A DNA stretch of 64,000 bases from Methylobacterium frigidaeris. GTDB taxonomy: Bacteria > Pseudomonadota > Alphaproteobacteria > Rhizobiales > Beijerinckiaceae. The stretch is taken from positions 81,048 to 145,047 of the forward strand of contig NZ_BPQJ01000018.1 in NCBI RefSeq assembly GCF_022179185.1, written 5' to 3'. A program made the position numbers and the translations under genes. Of the stretch, positions 41,737 to 53,620 are shown piece by piece (the stretch's first letter is position 1; each line of letters begins with the position of its first letter). Under the pieces are notes generated by a model. The model did no database searches. It had not been told where the DNA came from and was given only the letters and a program-made list of their open reading frames with translations.

Positions 41737-42561
41737 ATGGACCTCAACAGCATCACGGAGGTGGTGGCGCCCCGCGCCCGGGCCGCCCTGCCGGCCTGGC
41801 GGCCGGGTGACGCCTGGCTCGCCGGCGGGACCTGGCTCTTCTCCGAGCCGCAGGACGGGATCGGCCGTCTGATCGATCTGCCCTCTCTCGGCTGGGAGCC
41901 GCACGCGGTGACGGAGCAGGGCCTCCGGATCGCCGCGACCTGCACGATCGCGGCCCTCGACCGGATCGAGCTGCCGGCCTCTTTCGCCGCCGCCCCCCTG
42001 ATCGGCCAGTGCTGCCGGGCCCTGCTCGGCTCGTTCAAGGTCTGGAACGCCGCGACCGTCGGCGGCAATCTCTGCCTCGCGCTCCCCGCCGGGCCGATGA
42101 TCGCCCTCGCGGTCGCCCTCGACGGGGTCGGCCTGATCTGGACGCCGGACGGCGGCGAGCGGCGGCTTCCCGTCCGCGACCTGGTGCGTGGGCCGCAGGC
42201 GACGGCGCTTCAGCCCGGCGAGATCCTGCGGGAGATCGACCTGCCGGTTGCGGCGCTGCGGCGGCGCACGACCTTCCGACGCATCAGCTTGAGCCCCAAC
42301 GGCCGCTCCGGCGCCCTGGTGATCGCCTCCCTGGACCCGTCGGGCGCCTTCGCCCTCACGGTGACGGCCTCGACCCGGCGCCCGGTGCGGATCGATCGCC
42401 CCGGCCTGCCGGAAGCCGGGGAGCTCGCCGCGGCGCTGGAGGCCGCGATCCCGGACGGGCTCTGGTACGACGACGTCCACGGCGCGCCGGACTGGCGCCG
42501 CCACGTCACCGGGCTCCTCGCCGAGGAGGCCCGGGCCGAGTTCGCGGGAGGCGGCGCATGA
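41737..42561 (+). CDS. FAD-binding subunit of a xanthine dehydrogenase-type molybdenum hydroxylase
   Basis: A 274-residue CoxM/XdhA-type FAD subunit. It begins LNSITEVVAPRARAAL and has WLAGGTWLF near residue 28, ATCTIAALDRI, and FKVWNAATVGGNLCLALPAGPMIAL, the FAD-contact loop. It passes electrons from the Fe-S/Moco subunit to an acceptor. It is the first gene of a three-gene operon; its TGA overlaps the next ATG by four bases. The NCS2 permease downstream points to purines as substrate. Confidence 0.9.
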   Translation: MDLNSITEVVAPRARAALPAWRPGDAWLAGGTWLFSEPQDGIGRLIDLPSLGWEPHAVTEQGLRIAATCTIAALDRIELPASFAAAPLIGQCCRALLGSFKVWNAATVGGNLCLALPAGPMIALAVALDGVGLIWTPDGGERRLPVRDLVRGPQATALQPGEILREIDLPVAALRRRTTFRRISLSPNGRSGALVIASLDPSGAFALTVTASTRRPVRIDRPGLPEAGELAAALEAAIPDGLWYDDVHGAPDWRRHVTGLLAEEARAEFAGGGA

Positions 42562-45284
42562 GGCTGACGGTCAACGGAACGGTGCACGAGGCCGCGCCCC
42601 GCGCCGGGCAGTGCCTGCGCACCCTGCTGCGCGAGCTCGGCTGGTTCGGGGTCAAGAAGGGCTGCGACGCCGGCGATTGCGGTGCCTGCACGGTGCATGT
42701 CGACGGCGAGCCGCTGCATGCCTGCCTGGTGCCGGCCTTCCGGGCGGCGGACCGGAGCATCACCACGGTCGAGGGTCTGGCCGGTCCCTGCGCGCCGGAA
42801 GGCGGCGTGCAGGGCCACCTCCACCCGGTGCAGGCGGCCTTCGTCGCCGCGCAGGGGTTCCAGTGCGGCTTCTGCACCTCCGGGATGGTGATGACGGCGG
42901 CCGCCCTCGACCAGGGCCAGCGGCAGGACCTGCCTGCGGCACTGAAGGGCAATCTCTGCCGCTGCACCGGCTACCGGGCGATCGCCGACGCGATCGCGGG
43001 AATCGATGGCCCTGTCCCTTCCTGCGACCGCAGCCCCCCGGCCCCGGCGAGCGCCGCCATCGTCAGCGGTCGCGCGCGCTACACCCTCGACCTCGACTTG
43101 GGCAGCGCCCTGCACCTCAAGGTGCTGCGCTCGCCCCACGCCCATGCGCGGGTCCTGCACATCGACACCGAGGCTGCCCTGGCTCTGCCCGGCGTGGTGC
43201 GGGTGCTGACCCACGCCGACGCGCCGGACCGGCTCTTCTCCACCGCCCGGCATCAGAACCCCGCCGACGATGCCAGCGACACCCGGGTGCTCGACCCCGT
43301 GATGCGCTTCGTCGGCCAGCGCGTCGCGGCGGTGGTCGCGGAGAGCGAAGCGGCGGCGGAGGCCGGCTGCCGGGCCCTTCGCGTCGAGTACGCGGTGCTG
43401 CCGGCCTGCCTCGACCCCGAGCGCGCCCTCGATTCCGACGCGCCCCTGGTCCACGGCACGCGGCCGACCGGCGAGGACGCGCCCCCGCTCCACCCTCATC
43501 CCAACCTCGCCGCCGAGGCGCATGGCGAGATCGGCGACGTCGCGGCGGGCCTCGCCGCGGCGGACGTGGTGCACGAGGGCACCTATCACTCGCAGCGGAT
43601 CCAGCACGCCCATCTCGAGACCCACGCAGCCGTGGGGTGGCGCGACCCGGACGGGCGTCTCGTCATCCGCTCCAGCACCCAGGTGCCGTTCCTCACCCGC
43701 GACGCCCTCTGCGCCCTGTTCGACCTTCCGCGCGACCAGGTCCGGGTCGAGTGCGGCCGCGTCGGCGGCGGCTTCGGGGGCAAGCAGGAGATGCTGACCG
43801 AGGACCTGGTGGCGCTCGCCGTGATGGCGACAGGCCGGCCGGTGCGCTGGGAGCTGACCCGCGCCGAGCAGTTCACCGCCACCACGACCCGCCACCCGAT
43901 GCGGGTGCGGGTGCGCCTCGGCGCCCGCGCCGACGGCACCCTGACGGCGATCGACCTCCAGGTGCTGTCGAATACCGGCGCCTACGGCAACCATGCCGGC
44001 GGCGTGCTGCATCACGGCTGCAACGAGGTGATCGCGGTCTATCGCTGCGACAACAAGCGGGTCGACGGCTACGCCGTCCACACCCACACCCTGCCGGCGG
44101 GCGCGTTTCGCGGCTACGGGTTGAGCCAGACCATCTTCGCGGTCGAATCCGCCATGGACGAGCTCGCCCGGGCGCTCGACCTCGATCCGTTCGAGCTGCG
44201 GCGCCGCAACGTGGTGCGGCCCGGCGACCCGATGGTCTCGACGAGCCTCGAACCGCACGACGTGCGCTACGGCAGCTACGGCCTTGACCAGTGCCTCGAC
44301 GCGGTCGCGCAGGCCCTGTCCGCGCGCCCTCCCTCGGGCCCGCCGGGCTGGCGCACGGGATCCGGCATGGCGCTCGCCATGATCGACACCATCCCGCCCC
44401 GCGGCCACTTCGCGGAAGCCGGCATCGCGCTCGAACGGGACGGCCGCTACTCCTTGCGCGTCGGCACGGTCGAGTTCGGCAACGGCACCTCGACGGTGCA
44501 CGGCCAGATCGCCGCGGAGGCCCTGGGCACCACGCCGGACCGAATCGTCCTGCGCCAGGGCGACACCGACGCGGTCGGGCACGATACCGGCGCCTATGGC
44601 AGCACCGGCATCGTGGTGGCCGGCCAGGCAACCCTGCGCGCCGCCGAAACCCTGGCCGCGACGTTGCGCGAGCGCGCCGCCGCCCGCCTCGGCGTCGATC
44701 CCGCCTCGTGCCGGCTCGACGGCGACGCCGTCGCGGCGGACGAGGCGCGGGTCGCGCTCGCCGATCTCGGCCCGGCGGAGGCGGTGGGGCACGCCGACGG
44801 CACGCCGCGCTCGGTGGCGTTCAACGTCCAGGGCTTCCAGGTCGCGGTGCATCCAGGAACGGGCGAGCTGCGCATCCTGCGGAGCGTCCACGCCGCCGAT
44901 GCCGGCCGGGTGATGAACCCGGTGCAGTGCCGCGGCCAGATCGAGGGTGGCGTCGCCCAGGCGCTCGGCGCCGCGCTCTACGAGGATCTTCGGATCGATC
45001 CCGAGGGCCGGGTCGCGACCCCGTCCTTCCGCACCTACCACATCCCGGCCATCGCCGACGTGCCCCGCACCGAGGTGATCTTCGCCGACACCCATGACGG
45101 CATCGGGCCGCTCGGCGCCAAGTCGATGAGCGAGAGCCCGTTCAATCCCGTCGCGGCGGCCCTGGCCAACGCCATCCGGGACGCGACCGGCGCGCGGCTG
45201 ACCGCGACGCCGTTCGCGCCCGACCGGATCTATCGACGGATCAACGAGGCGGCCCGCAGCGGCGAGGAGAAGCGATGGACCTGA
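42558..45284 (+). CDS. Fused [2Fe-2S]/molybdopterin subunit of a xanthine dehydrogenase-type enzyme
   Basis: A 908-residue polypeptide. The N-terminal [2Fe-2S] domain has plant-ferredoxin cysteines Cys36, Cys41, Cys44 and Cys56, and the second cluster CGFC with CRCTG (about 103-140). After a short linker the Moco-binding part starts (about 170), with RVGGGFGGKQE, AGAFRGYGLSQTI and the C-terminal KSMSESPFNPVAAALANAI, where the active-site Glu of the family is expected. The fusion of small and large subunits with a separate FAD subunit is less common than the XdhAB or CoxLMS arrangement. The likely reaction is hydroxylation of hypoxanthine/xanthine; other N-heterocycles are possible. Confidence 0.9.
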   Translation: MRLTVNGTVHEAAPRAGQCLRTLLRELGWFGVKKGCDAGDCGACTVHVDGEPLHACLVPAFRAADRSITTVEGLAGPCAPEGGVQGHLHPVQAAFVAAQGFQCGFCTSGMVMTAAALDQGQRQDLPAALKGNLCRCTGYRAIADAIAGIDGPVPSCDRSPPAPASAAIVSGRARYTLDLDLGSALHLKVLRSPHAHARVLHIDTEAALALPGVVRVLTHADAPDRLFSTARHQNPADDASDTRVLDPVMRFVGQRVAAVVAESEAAAEAGCRALRVEYAVLPACLDPERALDSDAPLVHGTRPTGEDAPPLHPHPNLAAEAHGEIGDVAAGLAAADVVHEGTYHSQRIQHAHLETHAAVGWRDPDGRLVIRSSTQVPFLTRDALCALFDLPRDQVRVECGRVGGGFGGKQEMLTEDLVALAVMATGRPVRWELTRAEQFTATTTRHPMRVRVRLGARADGTLTAIDLQVLSNTGAYGNHAGGVLHHGCNEVIAVYRCDNKRVDGYAVHTHTLPAGAFRGYGLSQTIFAVESAMDELARALDLDPFELRRRNVVRPGDPMVSTSLEPHDVRYGSYGLDQCLDAVAQALSARPPSGPPGWRTGSGMALAMIDTIPPRGHFAEAGIALERDGRYSLRVGTVEFGNGTSTVHGQIAAEALGTTPDRIVLRQGDTDAVGHDTGAYGSTGIVVAGQATLRAAETLAATLRERAAARLGVDPASCRLDGDAVAADEARVALADLGPAEAVGHADGTPRSVAFNVQGFQVAVHPGTGELRILRSVHAADAGRVMNPVQCRGQIEGGVAQALGAALYEDLRIDPEGRVATPSFRTYHIPAIADVPRTEVIFADTHDGIGPLGAKSMSESPFNPVAAALANAIRDATGARLTATPFAPDRIYRRINEAARSGEEKRWT

Positions 45285-46615
45285 AGCGCGACGACGGCCT
45301 GACCCGGCCGAATAGTTTTCTGGAGCGCACCTTCGCGCTCTCGGCCCACGGCACCACCGTGCGCACGGAACTGCTCGCCGGGCTGACCACCTTCCTGACG
45401 ATGGCCTACATCGTCTTCGTCAATCCCAACATCCTCGGCGATGCCGGGATGCCCAAGGGGGCGGTGTTCGTCGCTACCTGCCTCGTCGCGGCGATCGGCT
45501 CGCTGGTGATGGCGTTCTACGCCAACTACCCGATCGCGCTCGCCCCCGGCATGGGGCTCAACGCCTACTTCGCCTACGTGGTGGTGCTCCAGATGGGCTA
45601 CACCTGGCAGGCGGCGCTCGGCGCGGTGTTCATCTCCGGCCTGTGCTTCATGGTCGTCACCCTGACGGGGTTGCGCCGGATCATCGTCGAGGGCATCCCG
45701 CGCTCGATGCGCATCGCCATCACGGTCGGCATCGGCCTGTTCCTGGCGATCATCGCGCTGAAGAGCGCCGGCGTGGTGGCGGCGAGCCCGGCGACCTTCG
45801 TCACCCTCGGCGACCTGCACAAGCCAAGCACGGTGCTCGCCGTCCTCGGCTTCCTGATCGTCGCGGTCCTGTCCGTGCGCAAGGTGCGGGGGGCGCTGCT
45901 CGCCGGCATCCTGACCGTCACGGCGCTCAGCTTCATCGTCGCCGACAACACCTTCCAGGGCGTCGCCTCGCTGCCGCCCTCGATCGCCCCGACGCTGTTC
46001 GCCCTCGACATCAAAGGTGCCCTGTCGGGCGGCCTGCTCAACGTGATCCTGGTGTTCTTCCTCGTCGAATTGTTCGACGCCACCGGCACGTTGATGGGCG
46101 TAGCCAACCGGGCGGGGCTGCTCACGGAAGGCAAGATGGAGCGCCTCGACAAGGCGCTGATGGCGGATTCGTCCTCGATCTTCGTCGGCTCGCTGCTCGG
46201 CACCTCGAGCACCACGGCGTATCTCGAGAGCGCGTCCGGCGTCGAGGAGGGCGGCCGGACCGGGCTCACCGCCGCGACCGTCGCCGTGCTGTTCCTCGCC
46301 TGCCTGTTCTTCGCGCCGCTCGCCGGCTCGGTCCCGGCCTACGCCACGGCGCCGGCCCTGTTCTACGTCGCCTGCCTGATGCTGCACGAACTGGTCGATC
46401 TCGACTGGGACGACCTGACCGAGGTGCTGCCGGCCTGCGTCACGGCACTGCTGATGCCCTTCACCTACTCGATCGCCAACGGCGTCGCCTTCGGCTTCAT
46501 CACCTACGCGGTGGTCAAGCTGCTCACCGGCCGCTTTCGGGACGTGAAGCCGGTGGTGTGGGTGATCGCGGGGGTGTTCCTGTTCAAGTTCGTGGTTTCG
46601 GGCAGCGCGCATTGA
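45275..46615 (+). CDS. NCS2 family purine permease (AzgA-like)
   Basis: A 446-residue inner-membrane transporter overlapping the preceding gene by ten bases. It starts FLERTFALSAHGTTVRTELLAGLTTFLTMAYIVFVNPNIL, typical of the AzgA/PbuG hypoxanthine-guanine-adenine subgroup, with LAPGMGLNAYFAYVVV, FFLVELFDATGTLMGVANRAGLL and SSSIFVGSLLGTSSTTAYLESA-type motifs in order. Together with the molybdenum hydroxylase genes it forms a purine uptake and oxidation module. No regulator gene is adjacent. Confidence 0.92.
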   Translation: MDLKRDDGLTRPNSFLERTFALSAHGTTVRTELLAGLTTFLTMAYIVFVNPNILGDAGMPKGAVFVATCLVAAIGSLVMAFYANYPIALAPGMGLNAYFAYVVVLQMGYTWQAALGAVFISGLCFMVVTLTGLRRIIVEGIPRSMRIAITVGIGLFLAIIALKSAGVVAASPATFVTLGDLHKPSTVLAVLGFLIVAVLSVRKVRGALLAGILTVTALSFIVADNTFQGVASLPPSIAPTLFALDIKGALSGGLLNVILVFFLVELFDATGTLMGVANRAGLLTEGKMERLDKALMADSSSIFVGSLLGTSSTTAYLESASGVEEGGRTGLTAATVAVLFLACLFFAPLAGSVPAYATAPALFYVACLMLHELVDLDWDDLTEVLPACVTALLMPFTYSIANGVAFGFITYAVVKLLTGRFRDVKPVVWVIAGVFLFKFVVSGSAH

Positions 46616-46628
46616 CGGCTGCCGCCCG

Positions 46629-46655
46629 AACCCTCCCCCTCCGCGGGGGAGGGTT
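46629..46655. terminator. Bidirectional terminator between NCS2 permease and lexA
   Basis: Arms AACCCTCCCCC and GGGGGAGGGTT around a five-base loop, with TTT on the plus side and paired A residues on the other, placed between two convergent genes. Confidence 0.65.
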
Positions 46656-46676
46656 TCCGCGCTCGACTGAATTCCC

Positions 46677-47429
46677 TCAGTACTTCCGAACCAGGCTCAC
46701 CAGCCGTCCCTGGATTCGCACCCGGTCCGGCCCGAGCACCCGGGTCTCGTAGGCAGGGTTGGCAGCCTCGAGCGCGATCGACGAGCCGCGGCGGCGCAGG
46801 CGCTTGAGGGTCGCCTCCTCGTCGTCGATCAATGCCACCACGATGTCACCGGTATTGGCGGTCTCCTGGCGGCGGATGACCACCAGATCACCGTCGAGGA
46901 TGCCGGCCTCGATCATCGAGTCGCCGCGGACCTCCAGGGCGTAATGCTCGCCGCTGGCCAGGAAATCCGGAGACATCGCTACCGAGCGGCTCTGGCTCTG
47001 GATCGCCGAGATCGGCGTACCGGCGGCGATCCGGCCCATCACCGGCACGCTGACCGACTGACCGTTCTCATCGGGCGCCGTCGTCATCGCCGGGATGCCG
47101 GCGGGCCGCTTCGGCTCGTGGGCGCGCCCGCCCTCGACCACGCTGGGGTTGAACCGCACCACCTCGGCGCCGGATCCGGTCGCCCCAGGCCCGGCCGTCA
47201 CCGGTCCGGTCACTGCGTCGGGCAGGCGGATCACCTCGATCGCCCGGGCCCGGTTCGGCAGGCGGCGCAGGAAGCCCCGCTCCTCCAGGGCCGTGATCAG
47301 GCGGTGGATGCCCGATTTCGACTTGAGATCGAGGGCGTCCTTCATCTCGTCGAAGGACGGGGGCACGCCCGTCTCGCGCATTCTCTGCTGAATGAAGCGG
47401 AGCAGGTCCAACTGCTTACGCGTGAGCAT
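46677..47429 (-). CDS. lexA: SOS response repressor LexA
   Basis: LexA represses DNA-damage genes and cleaves itself when RecA filaments form. In this 250-residue protein the winged helix (1-65) has PSFDEMKDALDLKSKSGIHRL. The autocleavage site is Ala136-Gly137 (GRIAAGTP), and the catalytic dyad is Ser171 (RGDSM) and Lys209 (TLKRL). The linker of about 50 residues (70-125) is longer than in Escherichia coli, as usual in alphaproteobacteria. A perfect SOS box 58 bases upstream supports autoregulation. Confidence 0.96.
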   Translation of the reverse strand: MLTRKQLDLLRFIQQRMRETGVPPSFDEMKDALDLKSKSGIHRLITALEERGFLRRLPNRARAIEVIRLPDAVTGPVTAGPGATGSGAEVVRFNPSVVEGGRAHEPKRPAGIPAMTTAPDENGQSVSVPVMGRIAAGTPISAIQSQSRSVAMSPDFLASGEHYALEVRGDSMIEAGILDGDLVVIRRQETANTGDIVVALIDDEEATLKRLRRRGSSIALEAANPAYETRVLGPDRVRIQGRLVSLVRKY

Positions 47430-47487
47430 GTGACACTCTCATCCCCGCGCTGCCGCGCTCCGGAAACAAATCGCGAACATGGTAAGC

Positions 47488-47502
47488 GTTCCGCAAGTGT
47501 TC
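47488..47502. promoter_or_regulatory. LexA (SOS) box of the alphaproteobacterial type
   Basis: GTTCCGCAAGTGTTC matches the GTTC-N7-GTTC consensus exactly. It lies between divergent-free lexA and the upstream small gene, 58 bases before the lexA start. Confidence 0.85.
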
Positions 47503-47622
47503 CGCAAGCGGGTCTGAAACTGCGGCGCGAGAACGCAGCAGAGGGGAGAGATCGCGGCCAGTTCGAACGATGTCGGACAGGCAAACCAGTCGGCCGAGCA
47601 CCGGAGAGACGTTTCGCAGCCG

Positions 47623-47901
47623 CTATCGGTAGGCGGGTTCCGGCCGGTGCGTGAAGAGCGGGTTCGGCGGCGGCTCCGCGGTCGCGGAGAGCGGCCGGTC
47701 GAACGCGTCGGCCAGGGAATCGACGTGGGCCGGGGGAGCGACGGTGCCATCGCTGCCGGCGGCGGGCACCGGGGGCTGGCCGGCCATGACTTGCGGCAGC
47801 CGCAGGCCACCGGGCTCGACCGTGGTCTGCGCCGCCTGCGCCAGCACAGGCGCAGGGAGCAGGACCATCGCCGCGATGCCGGCACCCAGGATCCACCTCA
47901 T
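47623..47901 (-). CDS. Small secreted hypothetical protein
   Basis: A 92-residue product with a clear signal peptide (MRWILGAGIAAMVLLPAPVLAQA, cleavage after LAQA) and a Pro/Ala-rich mature part ending FTHRPEPAYR. A strong ribosome site GAGGGGAGAG precedes the ATG at 47901. It would be transcribed toward lexA but the SOS box and 190-base gap separate them. No family recognised. Confidence 0.6.
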   Translation of the reverse strand: MRWILGAGIAAMVLLPAPVLAQAAQTTVEPGGLRLPQVMAGQPPVPAAGSDGTVAPPAHVDSLADAFDRPLSATAEPPPNPLFTHRPEPAYR

Positions 47902-48066
47902 CCGACGCTCTCCCCTCGCTGGCCGGTGTGCATACGTGGGCGGAACAGTTCCATCGACGTCGGTCCAACCTCGATAACAGCGTCGCAGGAAGTGTTTCGA
48001 TCCTGCCCGCCGCTTCATCCTGAGGTCGCGGGCGGGACGCGATGAGCAACCCGAGCCGGGAGGCTC

Positions 48067-50841
<2,775 letters not shown>

Positions 50842-50918
50842 GCACCTGATATGGCAAGCCCTGCCGGGGCCGGAAAGAGCCCGCGTTACCGCATCCCGGT
50901 CACCGCACGCATCTTGGG

Positions 50919-51986
50919 TCACCGCACCTTGGCGACCGCGATCGCGTCGCCCTCGACGAGGACGAAGCCGATGCCGGCCCGGCGTAGCGCCTCGACCACG
51001 GCGTGGCGGCTGCGCGCCGCCGGCTTCTCTCCCCCCTCTTCGAGGCGCCGGATGGTCGAGAGCGAGAGGCCGCTGGCCTCGGCGAGGTCGGTCATCGACC
51101 AGGCAAGCAGGCCGCGGGCGGCGCGCAGATGCGCGCCCTGGACGGCCTGCTCCAGGCCGCGCCGCGCCGTGCCGGTGGGGACGGGCCGGATGCCATCGAT
51201 CCGGGAATTCAGGCTGGCCCAGGTCTCGATCCGCCCGTCGGCGTCGCGCACCGGGACGAGCACGCTCCGGAACAGGCCACTCCCGCCGCCGGCCAGGGCC
51301 AGGTGATTCTCGGTCACGAAGGGCCGCCCGCTGCCGATCCGGGCCAGGATGCGGTCGCGGGCGCGGGCGCGCTCCTCCCGCACCAGGATCCGCGTCCAGT
51401 CGTCGTGGAAGTCCTGCTGGGTCAGGCCGGTGAGGGTCAGGAGTTCGCGCGAGGCGATGCGGAACGACGCCGAATACGGCGAGGCGTGCATCCAGGTCTG
51501 GGCCTGCTCGAACAGGGCCTGCTTGCGGCGCTGTTCCTCGCGGTGCAGGCCGGCCAGGCGTTCGGAATCGGTCACGTCCAGCACCACGCCGGCCACACCG
51601 CGGGGCCGCCCGTCCGGGGTGAGGTAGACCGTGCCGCGATGGGCCAGCACCCGCAGCGACCCGTCAGGCCGGATCACCCGGACGGTATGGTCGCTGAAGA
51701 GCCCGTTACGCATCACCTGGGCATTGCTCTCGATGGCCGGCCGGTCCTCCGGATGGACGAGGCTCAGGAAGAGGCCGTAATCCGGCTGCACCGTTCCCGG
51801 CTCGAAGCCGAGCAGCCGGAACAGGCCCGGGGACCAGACCTGCTCGTCGGTGGCGAAGATCCAGGTCCAGCTGCCGGTCAGGCCGTGCGCCTCGACCAGG
51901 CGGAGGAAATCGCGGTCCGGGAAGGAGAGCGGGTAGGCCGAGACGGGATCGGCCGTCAGGCCGCGCGGCGGGTTAGGCTGGGTCAC
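50919..51986 (-). CDS. PAS domain protein with C-terminal XRE-type helix-turn-helix
   Basis: A 355-residue putative regulator. A PAS domain (about 30-145: WSPGLFRLLGFEPGTVQPDYGLFLSLVHPEDR and AGVVLDVTDSERLAG) is followed by a second PAS-like region (about 150-270) and a C-terminal helix-turn-helix of Cro/C1 type (RAARGLLAWSMTDLAEASGLSLSTIRRLEEGG). It starts at a GTG overlapping the LysR stop (GTGA), so both are one operon. Sensor plus DNA-binding domain suggests a one-component regulator; ligand unknown. Confidence 0.82.
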   Translation of the reverse strand: MTQPNPPRGLTADPVSAYPLSFPDRDFLRLVEAHGLTGSWTWIFATDEQVWSPGLFRLLGFEPGTVQPDYGLFLSLVHPEDRPAIESNAQVMRNGLFSDHTVRVIRPDGSLRVLAHRGTVYLTPDGRPRGVAGVVLDVTDSERLAGLHREEQRRKQALFEQAQTWMHASPYSASFRIASRELLTLTGLTQQDFHDDWTRILVREERARARDRILARIGSGRPFVTENHLALAGGGSGLFRSVLVPVRDADGRIETWASLNSRIDGIRPVPTGTARRGLEQAVQGAHLRAARGLLAWSMTDLAEASGLSLSTIRRLEEGGEKPAARSRHAVVEALRRAGIGFVLVEGDAIAVAKVR

Positions 51987-53023
51987 GACAACCTCGCGGG
52001 GAACGGGACGGCGGCCAGCGTCTGGGGATCGCAAGCCCCGCGCAGCGGATCGGAGGCCCCGCGCAGCGGATCGGAGGCCCCGCGCAGCGGATCGGAGCCC
52101 CCGCGCAGCGGATCGTCGGGCCCGAGCGGGGCGGGCAGGTCGCGGTCCCAGGGCGGGTCGGCGAAGCGGGCCGCCACGAACTCGACCAGAGCCCGGACCT
52201 TGGCGGGCGGGCGGCGGCGCGAGGGCATTACCGCGTGGATCGGCAGCGGCGGAATCGGCCCGAGATCGAGCGCCACCAGGCTGCCGCTGCGCAGGGCATC
52301 GCCGACCAGGAAGGTCGGCTGGTAGATCACCCCGAGCCCGGCCGCGGCAGCGGCCACCAGGGCGGCGCCGTTCGAGGCGCGCAGCGAGCCCGCGACCGCC
52401 ACGGTGACACCCTCGAAGCGCCAGCCGTCGCTGCTCGCCAGCGTGTAGCCGAGGCAGTTGTGCTGGCCGAGATCCTCCGGGCGGCGTGGCCGGCCATGGA
52501 TTGCCAGGTAGGACGGCGCGGCGCAGACCCGCATCCTGCACGGAGCGAGCGACCGGGCGACCAGGCTCGAATCCCGCAGGTGACCGATCCGGAGCGCCAG
52601 GTCCCAGCCCTCCTCGATCAGGTCGACCGGCCGATCGTTGAGGCCGAGCTCGATCGTCAGCGACGGGTGGGCGTGCCCGAAGGCCGCGAGGGCGGGAGCG
52701 ACCTGCAGCACCCCGAACGAGACCGGCACGTTGAGCCGCAGGGTGCCGCGGGGCTCCGCAGCCTCGGCGCCGGCCGCCGCCTCGGCCTCGTCGATCTCGG
52801 CGAGGATGCGCTCGCAGGCCTCGAGGTAGCGCCGGCCGGCCTCGGTCAGGGTCAGGCGGCGGGTGGTGCGGTGCAGGAGCCGGGCGCCGAGCCGGTCCTC
52901 GAGGGCGGCGACGTGCTTGGTGACGCCGCTCTGTGACAGGCCGAGCGCCCGCGCAGCGGCCGAGAGGCTGCCGGTCGCGGCGACGCGCACGAAGATCTGC
53001 ATTCCGGTCAGCCGGTCGGGCAC
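51983..53023 (-). CDS. LysR family transcriptional regulator with repetitive C-terminal tail
   Basis: A 346-residue LysR protein. The winged helix (1-65) contains MQIFVRVAATGSLSAAARALGLSQSGVTKHVAALEDRLG; the effector domain has GTLRLNVPVSFGVLQVAPALAAF and PSRRRPPAKVRALVEFVAARF. Normal relatives end near residue 300; here a tail of four DPLRG[AG] heptads follows, encoded by 21-bp tandem repeats. It is divergent from the VOC gene at 53129, its probable target. Confidence 0.88.
   Translation of the reverse strand: MPDRLTGMQIFVRVAATGSLSAAARALGLSQSGVTKHVAALEDRLGARLLHRTTRRLTLTEAGRRYLEACERILAEIDEAEAAAGAEAAEPRGTLRLNVPVSFGVLQVAPALAAFGHAHPSLTIELGLNDRPVDLIEEGWDLALRIGHLRDSSLVARSLAPCRMRVCAAPSYLAIHGRPRRPEDLGQHNCLGYTLASSDGWRFEGVTVAVAGSLRASNGAALVAAAAAGLGVIYQPTFLVGDALRSGSLVALDLGPIPPLPIHAVMPSRRRPPAKVRALVEFVAARFADPPWDRDLPAPLGPDDPLRGGSDPLRGASDPLRGASDPLRGACDPQTLAAVPFPARLS
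52036..52114. repeat. 21-bp tandem repeat inside the LysR gene
   Basis: Three full and one partial copy of CCCCGCGCAGCGGATCGGAG plus one base. Because the unit is a multiple of three it adds or removes seven residues (DPLRGAS) per copy without breaking the frame. Confidence 0.9.
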
Positions 53024-53128
53024 GGCGCGATCTCACTCTGAGCGTGTGAGGTGATGCTACGAGATGCCGGATTTCCGGACATTCTCAAACGTTGCAGTCT
53101 GCGCAGGCCGCCGCAAGAGGAGCGAAGC

Positions 53129-53620
53129 ATGACCGCACCGATCGACCCGCGCGCCCGGATCGGGCACGTCCACCTGCGGGTGGCCGACCTCGACCGGGCG
53201 CTCGGCTTCTATTGCGGGGTGCTGGGCTTCGCCCTGATGCAACGCTACGGCACCCAGGCCGCCTTCGTGTCGGCCGGCGGCTACCACCATCATATCGGGC
53301 TCAACACCTGGGACAGCGCCGGCGGGGCGCCGGCGCCGCCCGGAAGCACCGGGCTCTACCACGTGGCGATCCTGTACCCGACCCGGGCGGCCCTCGCCGA
53401 CGCGCTGTCCCGGCTCGACGCCGCCGGCATCCCGCTCACCGGCGCGAGCGACCACGGTGTCAGCGAGGCGCTCTACCTCGACGATCCGGACCGCAACGGG
53501 GTGGAACTGTACCGCGACCGGCCGGAGAGCGACTGGCCCCGGGACGAGGCGGGCGGGCTGCAGATGGTGACCCGCCGCCTCGACCTCGCCGCCTTGCGGG
53601 CGGAGGCTACCCTGCGTTAG
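53129..53620 (+). CDS. VOC family protein (ring-cleavage dioxygenase/glyoxalase-like)
   Basis: A 163-residue vicinal-oxygen-chelate protein. The first module reads IGHVHLRVADLDRALGFYCGVLGF (metal-ligand His in GHVHLRV); HHHIGLNTW and GLYHVAILYP provide further ligands, and the C-terminal VSEALYLDDPDRNGVELYRDRP has the Glu ligand. It resembles the CatE-like family (catechol 2,3-dioxygenase type). A ribosome site AGAGGAG precedes the ATG. It is divergent from the LysR gene and its last 14 bases overlap the convergent DUF3297 gene. Confidence 0.87.
   Translation: MTAPIDPRARIGHVHLRVADLDRALGFYCGVLGFALMQRYGTQAAFVSAGGYHHHIGLNTWDSAGGAPAPPGSTGLYHVAILYPTRAALADALSRLDAAGIPLTGASDHGVSEALYLDDPDRNGVELYRDRPESDWPRDEAGGLQMVTRRLDLAALRAEATLR

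Noticed and set aside
42210..45095. 961-codon open frame on the minus strand
   Set aside because: It is fully antisense to the Fe-S/molybdopterin gene, has no domain motifs and shows the His/Gly/Arg-rich composition expected of the mirror of a GC-rich gene.
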